Shown: positions 39,241 to 51,026 of the stretch, piece by piece
How positions within the stretch are numbered: the first letter of the stretch is position 1
How the letters are laid out: the number at the start of each line of letters is the position of its first letter
Assembly: GCA_910589415.1 (NCBI GenBank)
Contig: OU342635.1
Span: 8,556,001 to 8,620,000, forward strand
DNA length: 64,000 bases
Origin: Malachius bipustulatus
Taxonomy: Eukaryota > Arthropoda > Insecta > Coleoptera > Melyridae
Reading direction: 5' to 3'
Translations under genes and position numbers: made by a program
Notes under the pieces: generated by a model
What the model was told of the DNA's origin: nothing
Database searches by the model: none
Seen by the model: only the letters and a program-made list of their open reading frames with translations

Positions 39241-40110
39241 TATTGGTCTGTATAATCAAATACATTAGATAATAGTGTATTTGGTATAATAGCTAGGTAT
39301 AATAGAATAGGAGTAAAAATAATGCTTTTGTGCACTATTTTTCTACATGATTGACAGTCGAGGTTGACACCCTGAATATATGAGTATTTACCATAGACAA
39401 AAATAATTAACAGGTGGAATGAAATTATTTCAATTTTGGTCAATAAAAAGCGAATTGACGTTTTTAGGGCACGTCCATTTCATTGTTGGATTGAGGCAGC
39501 TGGAAAATATTAATCGAGTAATTTTTTTTTCGTACATTTAGTGGTTTGGAACTAGGGATTTTGTGATATAAAAATTGGATACCATTCATAAATTAATAAC
39601 GTGTGTGATGAGCATTACTAAATCTAAACTGACAGATTTAATTTGGCGAGGGTAGAGAATTAATGCATGGAATTGTGGTCAAAATATACACGAATGCTGA
39701 TATTTTACTCTTTTTAAAGAAAATGTTATGCTGTTGTAACAAATAATGGCATAGTGCTAAACTATCCCGGTCAAAGTTCGAGAAATATAAGACAATATAT
39801 ACTGGCTGTCTTCTTCCCTTTTTCCCTTCTTCATCGATTATAAAAGATCGATAAAAAAGTTAAACAAGTGTTAAACAAAAAAAAACAAGTGTTGAAAATT
39901 GATCATTTCGTAACATGCACATCTTTATTAATCAAATCGGTACAAATGAGTAAATAAATACAATAAAGTAAATGAGAAAATCCTCGTTGAATTTTTTTTT
40001 ATTCCGGAGTTTCTATTAGAGTCTCAAAATTTGACGTAAGAAATCGACACTTTTATCAATTGGCAGCAATCAAGGTTCACTTATTTTAATAGTGCAAATT
40101 TAAATATTTG
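39241..40110. other. No feature recognised
   Basis: AT-rich intergenic sequence without a readable frame or repeat. Confidence 0.4.
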
Positions 40111-40119
40111 AGTATTTTT

Positions 40120-40620
40120 GTAATATCAATATTATAGCTGCAAACGTTGGTGAATGTCTCTGCGATGGGAGTTTTCCTGGAAACGAGAAAAATTATTACT
40201 TTTTACTTTTTTGAGGGATGGCAGTAACTGTCAGATTCTTAGAGTGACTTTACTTATTTAGAGTGAAAAAGCTCTTTGAGTTTTTTTTTCGTTATATCAA
40301 TATTGCGGCTGGAAATAGAGACGAATAGATCCCTGCAAAGCGAGCTTTCCTGGAAATGAGGAACAATTATTACTTTTTTCAGGTGACAAGTAACCTTTCG
40401 CTAAAGATTATGAAAGGAAAAATACACTTGGGGAAATATTACCAAAATTTAAACTCCCTACTCCATAGTAGGAGGTTCAATTAAGGGTATCGCGGAGAGT
40501 GGATTTTTTCGCATCTTCACGAAAGAAATTTTCCAAAGAATGGGGAAGGAATTATCACTTGCAAAAAGTGAGTTTTGTGATATGTCGTTTTGCTGAAGAT
40601 TACTATTTGGTAATTAAACT
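40120..40620. repeat. Diverged direct repeats of about 170-200 bp
   Basis: TATCAATATTatAGCTG, then AGCTTTCCTGGAAAtGAG and AATTATTACTTTTT, are found at about 40125-40215. They recur at about 40295-40380, and a third, weaker version (TTTTCCAAAGAATGGGG with AATTATCACTTG) is at about 40525-40590. They may be remnants of one tandem array. Confidence 0.4.
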
Positions 40621-42479
40621 TCTTTATTAAATACCCGCACCTTAGTTGGAATATTAGTTTTGACCTCCAAAAGTACTCTATCGTAAAGAGATATCGGGGA
40701 AAGATTTTTGGGAAAATTTTTCACGTCTTTCAGGATATTTTTTTGTAAAAATATTTCCAGGAAAAAAAGCATCGAAAGACACGTCACGTGAAAAAAGCAT
40801 TATGTTATTCATGGTAAGTGGATGAAAAAAAACGAAAACAAGAGGAAGCAATAGATCTTGTTGTGTTTTTCTGTTTGGTAGGCCGAGATGGGTAGAACTA
40901 CGGAAAACTTTCACGAGAATAACAAAAAAAAATATCGAAAAGCTCCAAAAGCTTTTTTGGAAGACAGAAGGGACGAGCCTTAAACGTATTATTATGAATC
41001 CTTTTGGACTTATTTACATTCCATCAAAAATAAATGAACCCAGTTGATCATGAAACGAATTCAAGTTGCTTTGATTCAACGAAATCGCGAATAACCTTTC
41101 AAATCTGGGTATTTTCATCCAGGGATACAACAAAACAATTTATATCCGGACTCCCAGATCTCCATATAACAAGGTCCTTTGTTCCTTGGAGCCAATGGTG
41201 ACCGTTCGCATATCGAACAATAAATACTCTAGTGTAAATATCAAGACATATTACGGTTGACATGGAAGCCGCCGCTCCCATAGCGGGGTGGCATCCCTTG
41301 AGGTCATCCCTATCGCGTCCTCGTGTTTATCTAAATCCCGACCTGTTTGTGTACGCTGATTGAAGAGGTTCTTTCGATTGCCATGGTGCCATGTATTATT
41401 AGATATATTTTCTTTATTGGTGAATTTATTGATTTTTTATTATTAACGGCCTTCGGGGGTTTCGTTTACGATAATATCTTTTGTTTGAATCTGCGGAGAT
41501 GTTTTTAGAATAACATTCATCGATTTTGTTAAGGGATTGAAGTGTGGTAAAATATATTGTTGGGTGCGGGGATGGCGTAAAGGCAAGGAAAATGTTCTTA
41601 TCCGTTTGCTTTTCTTCGAAACGTACGAACGGTGGGTAGATGAATGGCTTGTTTATTATTTATTAGCTTCTTAAGAAATAATAAAAGCGAGGTACTTGCA
41701 CAAAGTAAGCCAGCTAAAGTGGCCATTTTGAACATTCGCACTCTTTTCTGTTATCTAAATTGATGAAAAAAGTTAAGAATCGATTTTTTGACTTGAAAAT
41801 TATAACGAAGGGAGGATTTTTAAAAGAATAGGTACATAAATTTTATCGCAAGCATTTTAAATTTTATCTTTTCAAAAAAAATCGGCAATTTTTTGTTGTA
41901 TTACAAAATAAACAAATTAAAAATCCACCAGCAATTGTTTAATTAACATTAAATCACCCTAAGGTCCAAGATCGTGGAGACTGGGAAAAATTCTTGGTGG
42001 CTCTGGAAAACATGCCACAAACCATAGGTATGCCGATAGGGAACGACCCCTGAGGACCACCAGTCCTATGACTGGCGTCAGGGTAGAGACACCAAGCACA
42101 CGGGAGTTGACCTTAACCGACTGACTGTATGAGTTGGATGAGTCAAAAGTACCACTATAAAAAAAAACTTTTACAACTCCAAGGTATTTTGCACGGATGA
42201 ATGCATGGTCGAGAAGATGATCAACAGCAGTAGCTGGGACAAAACCTCGAGGAACTTGACACAACATGTTATAGTCTACTACGTTATAGGGGATTACGGA
42301 GCAGTCATTTTATTTCTCCCATACTTCCAACAAAGAAAGAAACCTTTTTTTCGTTAAAAGGGAAATCCATCATGGACACCCTGATACGGTTTTCCTCTAC
42401 CAGGGTAGTACCGGACTCTTACCATCTAAAACCCCTCCCGTTTTCATCTGCCTCTGCTCCGGAACTGCCTAAAAAATGA
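40621..42479. other. No gene recognised
   Basis: Contains a 102-codon minus-strand frame (41959-42267) that I cannot assign; it includes PRGFVPATAVDHLLDHAF. Otherwise AT-rich sequence without structure I can support. Confidence 0.35.
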
Positions 42480-43740
42480 TTAAATTAGAACGGAGTGTGA
42501 TTGTTTTTCCTGGCCTCTGTTTACCCTTTCCACCTTTTGAACGAGTTTTCCCTCTCTTTCTTCCTGTCGTCTTCATTGACTTCTGTCAGAATGTATAGTG
42601 TTCTTCTCTCCTCGGCCAGTATTTCTATCAGCATCATACCTGAGATCGCCTTCTCCCTTCCTAGAGATTGTGTGATAGGCACTGCTTATGGGGAAGGTCA
42701 TCAGTCGTTCTAACTTCTCTATTTTTTTCTGCATTTTTTATTCATATTGCCCTTAACCAAATAGGCGCTGGATAAAGGATTATAGATTGTAGTGTCTTAT
42801 GTAGCACTTTTCTCTTGTTCGAACCAGGTAATTTTATGTTGGGCATGAGCAAGTAAGCCTGTAGTCAATCGTGACCCCGAGCTATGAAACCGTAGGAAAA
42901 ACCACCCTCCTCGCCTTTGGGCAATTCTTTAATGCGACCGCAGTAGTTTTTCCATAGTCAGAGGTCAGTTTATTTGTCTCCTTCCACAGCTGGACACGCT
43001 TCCGGACATGCTTCCGCTTTCAGCTTCATCTCAACAATGGTATGAGCTGTAATGATTATACAGAAATCGTTTATTTGTTGTTATACGCCATGCTTTGGAC
43101 AATCTCGAGATATGTGTTCCCTGAGCATGTCATCCGACCATTCTGGTAGTTCCGGGTAGCGATTTAGTACCCTATGACACAATCTGCTTCATTTTTATTG
43201 CAGAAGAACCAGTGGTTTTCTCCAATGTCTTTGAGAGGGTCTGCTATTTCTATCCTGGTATTCTTGTGGTTTTGGTTGACCAAAACCAGTTGACTGATGG
43301 CTTCAACTTCTTCGTATTTCTCTATTATAGTATCATCAAAGTAAGTGCTTTACTTTAGCTGCGCATGTGTCGCATTTCCTTTCCTGGGCAAGTTTTCTGT
43401 ACTGTGCTAGTTTTTCCTCCAAGATTTTTGTTTGTCTTCTTGTGCCCTGGTTTTCATCTCATATTACTGCATGAGATCTCTTACCCATGTATCTATTGTC
43501 TCTTGAGTTCTTGCATTCTATATTTAAGTTCGAGTGCCATTTCTTCCAGCTCCTTATGCAGAATTATGTTTTCGAGCGTGAAATTCTCGCAACTAGCAGA
43601 CATTTTTGATAGTTTCGAGAGCGCCGTACTTGGATCTACTGCAGCGTTCTGTATTAGTCACTTGCGTACCCCGAATCGACGTCTTCATCGGTTGTTGATA
43701 TTCGATCTCTGAAATCTCTCTAGGCTTGGTGGAGAACGTC
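42480..43740 (-). pseudogene. Possible decayed non-LTR element remains
   Basis: The minus strand shows two readable islands. One at about 43560-43690 (KMSASCENFTLENIILHKEL and a following Glu/Leu-rich coiled-coil-like run) resembles an ORF1-type protein. One at about 42530-42660 (LIEILAEERRTLYIL and then RKKERENSFKRW) resembles the linker past the reverse transcriptase in R1/Jockey-type elements. Stops separate them and no catalytic motif is seen. The order on the minus strand fits one internally deleted element, but the assignment is weak. Confidence 0.3.
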
Positions 43741-44122
43741 TCAGAGATCACCTGGGCGTGAAGAGTCTCTTCATCTCATCCTCCTCTCCTATCCCTCTGG
43801 GTAGAATGTCTGCAGTGCCAGTAAAAAATTCTTCCTCATCTTATTCATTTATGATTCCGGGTCTTTTTTAACGATTCTTAGCTTTCATTCTTAGCCTTAG
43901 CGACATGGGTGCCCCCGCCAGAAGTCACTTGCATGCGAGAATTCAGCGACGACAAGGTGACCACTTTTCGGAGTAGAAAAAAGAAAAAACAAAGCTGCCA
44001 CTGCATCTCTTTGCAGACTTGGCTGCCAGAGATGTTATGTAGCGACCACTCGTTCGTCGTTCACACAGAGAGAAACAGCAACAACAACACATATAGCCGA
44101 TCTGACCAAGATAATTGCAAGT

Positions 44123-44196
44123 GACCTTGGTGGTGTAGTGGTAAGCACACCTGACGCGTAATCAGGAGGTCAGGGGTTCGATTCCCCGCTGGGTCA
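44123..44196 (+). tRNA. tRNA-like gene or pseudogene, anticodon position CGT (Thr)
   Basis: A-box-like TGGTGTAGTGGTA and a perfect B box GGTTCGATTCC. The anticodon stem CCTGA/TCAGG encloses the loop CGCGTAA. The T stem has four G-C pairs, and the acceptor arms GACCTTG/CTGGGTC pair with one or two mismatches. Base 33 is G and not the near-universal T, and the D stem is short. A true tRNA-Thr is therefore doubtful, and a tRNA-derived SINE head or pseudogene is as likely. Inverted words TCTGACCAA/TTGGTCAGA flank it (about 44100 and 44211). Confidence 0.5.
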
Positions 44197-44197
44197 C

Positions 44198-44930
44198 AAA
44201 CACTTTTGTTTGGTCAGATGCACAGAAACGCTACATATAGACATACCCCTTAGTGGGAAGGCTGGTCGGGTACGAGATTTAGAATCAGTTACATTTACTA
44301 CTTATAATTGAAAAACCATTTGGGTAAGGATAAAGGGTGGATAAGGAGCTAGTAATATTTTCACTCTACTTACCACATAAGTTCCATAGAGTCCAGATGA
44401 ACTATATTACCACCAAGAGCCGCCAATTTAGGCGTTTTTTGTATGCATGGGAAAAGGTTCCTCTTGATTACCGACCACTCAGGTGGTTGTAACATATTGT
44501 AAGTTACTTAAGTAAAAGTACTTAAAAAGTAGTATTTATTACAAATTGTATTTTTGAAAGCAGCTTCTGTAGTTTTTTGTCAGTTGTTTGGATGTGTAAG
44601 TAGTATCGGGAAAGAAAACTATTAAGAACAGACGCTCACATGAATATTTCCCGGACACCCTTGAGAATATGGTGAGAATTGGTGCTGCTGCGTAATTGTA
44701 AGCTCTCCAGCGTAATTGTTATAGCCTTGAGTGAAATGTAGCTACCCCTTGAAATTACAATTGATACTATTGAGATACACTCTTGAGGGATCGTATTAAT
44801 TAACTACTAAATAAACCCAGTCATTATAATATAAAAAACCTTCTTGCGCATCAATCGCAGAAATAGTGTATTTTTATGCGATTCAATAATAAATATTTTC
44901 TTCCTATTTTTTTTATAATGAATTTAATGA
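44198..44930. other. No feature recognised
   Basis: Spacer between the tRNA-like sequence and the truncated non-LTR element. No frame or repeat that I could support. Confidence 0.4.
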
Positions 44931-45854
44931 ATTAAATGTGGTGTCCCTCAAGGTTCCATCTTAGGACCACTCTTATTCTTATGTTATATTAATGATTTAC
45001 CTGCTTTTTTAAATATTCCAACTTTACTTTATGCTGATGATACTTTTCTTGTAATTTCAATTAGATCTAACGATAATATTGATATTAATTTTAAAGTAAA
45101 TGAAATCTTGGAAAAATTATTTACTTGGTGTGAGTTGAATAGGATTAAAGTTAATTTTCAAAAGACAAAATTAATTCATTTTTCAAATAAGAATAGAAAT
45201 AAAAATACAATTCAATTAAATAATAAATTCAATATTGAAAACGTAGAATCTTTAAAATTATTAGGTTTCAATTTAGATAGAACTCTTAATTGGAAATTAC
45301 ATATTAATACAATATCAAAAAAACTGTGCAAAATTTGCTTCCAACTGCGATTTTTAAAGAATAAAGGATTAAAATTAGGAATTTTAAAAACAGTGTATTA
45401 TTCAAATTTTTATTCTATTTTAAAATACGGAATAATACATTGGGGGAATTCTTTTGATTGGTTAATTATTTTCAAAATTCAAAAAAATTGCATAAGAATA
45501 CTAGGCAATGTTAATCGCATGACATCTTGTAAAAAATTATTAAAAAATTTAAAAATTTTATCATTTCCAAGTCTATTTATATACGAATGTCTCTGTTTTG
45601 TACATAAAAATAAAAATTTGTTTACTTTTTTCAATTCTAATACCAGAAATTCTAATACAATTATTTTAAATAAACATAATACCACTCATTATGAATTATC
45701 TTCTGAATACATATGTGCCAAAATTTATAATCATTTACCAAATAATTACAAAAAATATAATTTAAAAAAATTTTCAAAAGAAATTAAAAATATTTTATTA
45801 CAAAAATTTTACTATAGCTTAAATGAATATTTGAACAATTCTTTGGATTTATAA
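44931..45854 (+). CDS. Reverse transcriptase C-terminal part, non-LTR type (partial)
   Basis: The open frame reads GVPQGSILGPLLF (motif 4), YINDLP, then LLYADDTFLV with the catalytic YADD box, then N-x-x-K-T-K-L-I-H-F, LKLLGFNLDRTLNW (the LG motif of region 7) and a long Asn/Lys/Ile-rich tail (GIIHWGNSFDW, RILGNVNR). The N-terminal half, including the endonuclease and the first catalytic aspartate, is absent, so no active enzyme is possible from this copy. The strong A/T codon bias differs from that of the BEL elements. There is no native start codon; the frame opens right after a TGA at 44928-44930. Confidence 0.8.
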   Translation: MKCGVPQGSILGPLLFLCYINDLPAFLNIPTLLYADDTFLVISIRSNDNIDINFKVNEILEKLFTWCELNRIKVNFQKTKLIHFSNKNRNKNTIQLNNKFNIENVESLKLLGFNLDRTLNWKLHINTISKKLCKICFQLRFLKNKGLKLGILKTVYYSNFYSILKYGIIHWGNSFDWLIIFKIQKNCIRILGNVNRMTSCKKLLKNLKILSFPSLFIYECLCFVHKNKNLFTFFNSNTRNSNTIILNKHNTTHYELSSEYICAKIYNHLPNNYKKYNLKKFSKEIKNILLQKFYYSLNEYLNNSLDL

Positions 45855-45985
45855 TTTCATAACTTTATTTCATAATTTCATAATTTTATAACTTTATAAT
45901 TAATTTTACGATTTATTATTTTCCACAAAAAATACAATATGTATTTATAATGAGGAAATAAATGTTATTATTATTATTATTATTA
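44931..45985 (+). mobile_element. 5'-truncated non-LTR retrotransposon with TTA tail
   Basis: Begins abruptly in the middle of the reverse transcriptase, runs through the stop at 45852-45854, and continues with an AT-rich 3' end to AATAAATG followed by a (TTA)n tail at about 45965-45985. 5' truncation and a simple-repeat tail are typical of target-primed reverse transcription. The reading frame is intact over the remaining part, so it is fairly young. The clade is probably Jockey/CR1-like. Confidence 0.75.
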
Positions 45986-46049
45986 ATGAAAAATAATCCG
46001 ATTTTTTTTTGGGAAAACTCCACCTACCTACAAAAAATAAAAGAATGAT

Positions 46050-46120
46050 CCTCTCGTGGATGCGAACCCGCTCCAACAGTTAGCTAGTCAAGGATGTAAC
46101 AAACTGAGCCACACGGTGCG
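46050..46120 (-). repeat. tRNA-like sequence (A and B boxes), probable SINE head
   Basis: Minus strand: GTGTGGCTCAGTTTGTTA (A-box-like), then GGGTTCGCATCC (B-box-like) about 35 bases on. The anticodon arm does not fold into a clean 5-bp stem, so it is not a working tRNA gene. It lies just past the TTA tail of the non-LTR element. Confidence 0.4.
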
Positions 46121-47050
46121 TTTCGAATTTGTAGTGATGATGGGGTAGATATATGTAGTACGTCAGGTACCTACATCTACTCATTTTATTTTTTAAACTG
46201 GTCATATCTTAGTTATTAAAAAACCAATTTGAATACTTTTTTCACCTGCATGTAGGTGATTTAATTGTCGTTGCGATTGCTCTTCTAATTTTCAGAACCA
46301 TTCATAATTGAATGTGAAAAAAAATAAAAAAGAAATTGCGAACCATTTCATCGATTTAATAATTTTATATAAGTGTAAGCTAATTTTGCACAAGCGAAAA
46401 ACTTTTTTATCTTTCGTTTAAAGTGCTACATTAATCGAGGCGAATTGAAGCTAAGACATCAAATTATATGTTAAAGCAAAAAAAATGGAAAATTTCGGTT
46501 CAACTTCTTCAAAAATGGACTCATAAACGGTTATAGAATTGACACATTTTCACCCTTTTTCCTACCCACGACACTGGCTTATTAATGGAAAATATGCTAA
46601 TTTTATTGCATTAACTCAAATTTCCAATAATTTTCTTCAAATCCTGTTAATTTGATTTCAAAGTTTTTTTTTGCCATCTTGCTCATACAATGGTTCAAAA
46701 AATTGTCAATTTTCCGTTAATGTTCAAAAAATTCAAATGGCCGCCATTTTGAAACGGCTCGGCCGATTTTGCTCAAGTGCAATACCAGACCACTCCTTGT
46801 GGACATCTTACTCTCACAAAAATTTCAGCCCCCTAGATTGAAAACTGCGGCCAGAAACCGTGCCTCAAGGACCGGATTTGGGGAACTTTGAAAGGACACC
46901 CTGTAGAAGTAACGTGACTTTTGGATTTTTTTTCAACGAAAATCTAAAGTCATTCCCAAACTTTACAAGAATCCAAAATTTCGTTCACTAATCTTGAAAG
47001 ATAAAGCTACAGGAGCGTTTTTAAAATCGAAAAATCGTGATTTTGGAGAA
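46121..47050. other. No gene recognised
   Basis: AT-rich sequence, with GGACACCCTGTA at about 46894-46905, an inverted form of the CAGGGTGTCC terminus, so part of it is probably an old DNA element. Confidence 0.4.
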
Positions 47051-47054
47051 ATAA

Positions 47055-47796
47055 ATAAATATACAGTGCTTCCCAAAGTAACGGATAAATTCGATAAAAC
47101 GGAGAGGGCTGTTTTTTTGAAAAAATAAAAAAACAGGTCGATTTTGTTTTTGAGTTGTTCAACTTTTGACATAATATTTGGGTATACAGGGTGATGCACG
47201 AAAAAGTGGTGACGTCATCGGCATTTTTTTAAATGGCAACCCTTATTTTTTATTAAATTTTTTGATACTTCATCCAATTGACAATACGGTAATGTCATCA
47301 TTTTGTAACGTTTATAAAGGAAATTTCGGAGAAAATAACTTAATTTCCACAGATTTAATAGATTTAATTTAATTTAATTTAACAGATTCAATTTGATAGA
47401 CTTAATTTAATAGACAGATCTTATAAAATTACCATGTAATTTTTATTTGATATTTTTTTATTTTTATCGCTAATGTTCCGATTTTCACATCAGTAAAAAG
47501 TGCACAATTTCGACTCACAAGCTGTTTCTCAGAAATTTCCTTATTTAAGGTTACAAATTGATTACATTACCATACTGGCAATTAAATTAAGTATCAAAAA
47601 ATGGAATAAAAAATAAGGGTTGCCATTTAAAAAAATGCCGATGACGTCACCACTTTTTCGCGCATCACCCTGTATACCCAAATATTATGTCAAAAGTTGA
47701 ACAACTCAAAAACAAAATCGACCTGTTTTTTTATTTTTTCAAAAAAACAGCCCTCTCCGTTTTATCGAATTTATCCGTTACTTTTGGGAAGCACTG

Positions 47797-47805
<9 letters not shown>
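47055..47805. mobile_element. Palindromic element(s) with CAGGGTGATGC ends plus TA repeat
   Basis: Inner element: CAGGGTGATGCACGAAAAAG at 47188 is mirrored by CTTTTTCGCGCATCACCCTG ending at 47671, with TA on both sides. The mirror symmetry continues outward (CTTTTGACATAATATTTGGG and its complement; GATAAAACGGAGAGGGCTG and its complement) to about 47055 and 47805. The inner element therefore either sits at the centre of a larger palindrome or is part of it. Arms also carry TTTAAATGGCAACCCTTA and TGACGTCA. The loop holds no frame. Confidence 0.6.

Positions 47806-47840
<35 letters not shown>
47797..47840. repeat. (TA)n microsatellite
   Basis: A nearly pure TA run of about 40 bases at the right edge of the palindromic element. 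Confidence 0.85.
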
Positions 47841-47841
<1 letters not shown>

Positions 47842-49716
47842 TGGGCAGGTGAATTTTGGAAAACCACTTTTTCGTGATCTGGGGGTCATGATCGGTGGAC
47901 ATTTGATGAGTTTGGGTGATTTTCGAAAAGTGATGTCGTCCTCAATAGTGTATTTTTTTGTTAAAAAATACACTAAAAAATGGACCTGAAATAAGAAAAA
48001 TTCCGTTGTCGATTTTTCTTGTTCTACCCGTTAAGGGGGGTGGGGAAGAATCATTGGTAGTCTAAATTAACAATGGCGACCTGATCCGAGGTGCGCACCA
48101 GTTCACAATTTTGAATTTTATGAAAATATGTTTTCCTTGAATAACTCGATCATTTGAATTTAGACTGCCAATGATTCCTCCCCTTTCCTAAGGGGTAAAG
48201 TACATAATGACTGGGATAAAACTGAGCTAAACCAACTAAAGAAACAACTTGAAATAGATGTCATTTTTTCGTTTATCCAGGACGTTGAAAAAATTCAAAA
48301 ATCAAAAATGTTCAGGCTATTTTGTAATTCAAATACAATTTTAGAGTTGCGATCGTCGATTGGAGCAGATTTTTGAAATCAGTCGCATACAACCTACATG
48401 GCGCACAAAAAATATAACCAAACATTCGCTTTTATTTAACCAATCTTATGGAATTCTTGGCGAACATATTATTCATGCTGCAATTTGGAATCCTTCATAT
48501 AGAAGTAGGGAAATAATTCAGTATAAAATGGTAAGAATCTAATAATAGTTCACAATTTGACGAGAATTGTTAGACATGACGGCAATGTTTTATTATATAT
48601 GTATAGCGATATGTCTAGAAGTCTAGACAAGTTGATTCGTAATTTTTTGTGTGTTTCAAAAAATTACTTCAGAGGGTTTCTTCTATCCCTAAAGACGCTA
48701 TTGCGTCTACAATAACATGAAGGATTCTTTCATTTAATTTCATACTTCTTGGGCACATTTGTTTTCTTCTCACAGTAAATAAAATCCTTGAGAGAATGTG
48801 CAGCTATTACAAATGAGAAATAATTTTTCAACCACCAAACTGTGCGCATGTGTGTGAGGAAACCTCGCATTATAACAATAACTCCGCTTTTAATATTTTT
48901 GCTCCAATATCCATTTTAAATTAATTATTTCTCCATCCCTTGAGGGATATAAGAGATTGCATCTTTCCCTTCACGTCGTTATTATGAAACTACCATTAAA
49001 ATTGAAAAACCATTTAAGAATATTGCACTTACCGTAAGTGTCTACGGAATAGTCACCCTCGGTTTTTAATCAGGCTTTGATTAAAAATAGAATATTAGAG
49101 ATAGAAAGCCATTTTTACCACTATTTATCATAAAAATATACGAGGTAAATCTACTCTATTATAAAATTCGAGCTAAGAAAATCTTAGGGACACCTAGGGA
49201 CGTATCATTATTATACAAGAGTTCTGGTCTGACGCTCCACTGATACGGAATTCCCCTAAGTTTTGCCGTTGGAGCTACACTTTTCTATCAAAATTGCATG
49301 TCGTCGTCTAGGGAGCATTACCTGACACCCACATTAATAACGCTAGTGTTGGTGTTCCCCAGGCAGCAGTGTTGCCTTTAAGTCGTTTTTTTACTTAACT
49401 TTAATCATAACAACTCACCCTGTTCATATAGTTTTCCTCGTTATAATAACTTTTAGACTATACACCCCTTATGCAGTAGTTGCCAAAATTTTATTAGGTT
49501 TAATAACGTTCCTATAAGAACTATTATACTCACTTAGTTTAAAAACCCCAGGTTCGTTATGAACATTACTAGTTTCAATCAAAAACACACCTGGATAGGA
49601 GTGGGCCGAACAGAGAGAAATCATATTATTATAAATTGGTTCATCGGAAATATCACGGTTGTCAGGACGTATTGCCATCCAGCGGTTAAAAGTACGACTT
49701 TCACTATGCCACATGC
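47841..49716. other. No gene recognised
   Basis: Contains a short mirrored pair (TCATTGGCAGTCTAAATT-like words at about 48052 and 48160). No coding feature. Confidence 0.4.
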
Positions 49717-49955
49717 AGGGTACCTGTATTACCGATACTGACGACGCTTACTAGGGTAGCGCATTCACTCGTTGACGTTTATTTAACCTGGAGATGTTTG
49801 AACAACTGGATGTCATTTTTTTGAGAAATTTAGTCTTAGTCATAGGCGCAGGTATCAAATTTGACATTCCCCAACTTTTTTCCCAACTTTGTGTGAAAAT
49901 TAGAATGCTCTACCATAGTAAGCGTCAGTGTCGTTAATGCAGGTACCCTACCAGA
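49717..49955. mobile_element. MITE of about 240 bp, GGGTACC/GGTACCC family
   Basis: GGGTACCTGTATTACCGATA at 49718 is mirrored by a GTCGTTAATGCAGGTACCC stretch ending at about 49948. The right end is followed by TA. This looks like a longer member of the same family as the 57-62-bp hairpins at 6762 and 50965. Confidence 0.45.
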
Positions 49956-50496
49956 GCGTCTTAAATAGAGACATCTGTAATTTATCACTTCGTACCTAAC
50001 CTTTAGTTGAAAATGCAAATTGTTGTTCCAATCAACGAGGTTGCGTCTTTAAAAAAATATTTATATCGTAGATTTCGCATTAAAGGTAAAAAAAGGTTAT
50101 TTAGTGAAATGAAATATGTCCCTACTGATTAAGACTATGACGGTTATGAAAACCTCAACTTGTTTCTTATTCTAGGAACATCATCAGAGTTGAAGTATGC
50201 GTCACCGTAGTAAACGCTAGTGTCGGTAATGCAGGTACTCTACCAGAGCGTCTAATAGAGACATCTGTAATTTGTCATTTCATACCTAACCTTAAATTGA
50301 ACATGCAAATTGTTGTTCCAATCAACAAGGTTGTGTCGTTAAAAGAATTTATTCATGTCGAAATTTCCCGTCGAAGGTAAAAAAAATAAGTTTTTCTGTG
50401 AAATGAAATAGGTCCTTACTGACTAATAAGACTGTTATGCTGGTTATGAAAACCTCAACTTGTTTCCTATTCTAAAAAATCATCAGAGTTGAAGTA
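49913..50496. repeat. Tandem duplication, unit about 292 bp
   Basis: Unit 1 is about 49913-50204 and unit 2 about 50205-50496. Both contain AATGCAGGTAC, CTACCAGAGCGTCT, TAGAGACATCTGTAATTT, AAATTGTTGTTCCAATCAAC and AACCTCAACTTGTTTC. Units differ by about 10-15 percent by eye. No frame is conserved, so it is non-coding. Confidence 0.7.
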
Positions 50497-50964
50497 AAAT
50501 TAAAAAAATTGTAATAAAGTTATGAGGAATTTTATTGGGGATGCAATTGATCTCAAATTTGATTTCTTGCATGGCATTCATTGAGCTGCTTTTTCTCTTT
50601 CTATCTACAACTGGTCTATAAATAATAAACTAATTATACGCCCTCTGTCGATCAGACTTATTAATCTATCAAATCCTCTCAATAGAAAAAGTTTCGATAA
50701 ATTTTGTTCGCGAGGTTTAATTATCATCAATCACTTGAAATTTAAAGGAAATAAAATTTTCAAAACCATCATCAGAGCTGAATAGTCATAGATACTTTAA
50801 AAAGTTGCGTCAAATTGTCATCTCTGAACAGTTTTTTGACGATCAATTACTCTCATTACACAAACAGCAGGTTACAGCGACAGTTTGTTAGAGAGGAGAG
50901 GACTTTTTAATAAAAAATCAAGAGGAAATCGATCGTTATTATCTTCTTCAAGTGAATTAATTAT

Positions 50965-51026
50965 AGGGTACCTGTATTACCGACACTGACTAGTATAGGC
51001 GTCAGTGCCGGTAATACAGGTACCCT
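50965..51026. mobile_element. 62-bp hairpin MITE (GGGTACC/GGTACCC family)
   Basis: AGGGTACCTGTATTACCGAC and the matching GTCGG-type arm (GCCGGTAATACAGGTACCCT) form a near-perfect hairpin around a 10-base loop. TA stands on both sides of GGGTACC...GGTACCC, as with a TA target duplication. Confidence 0.6.

Noticed and set aside
47687..47989. 100-codon frame across the TA repeat
   Set aside because: It is made of the palindrome arm and the (TA)n run, giving a YIYIYI stretch; the mirror-image frame exists on the other strand.
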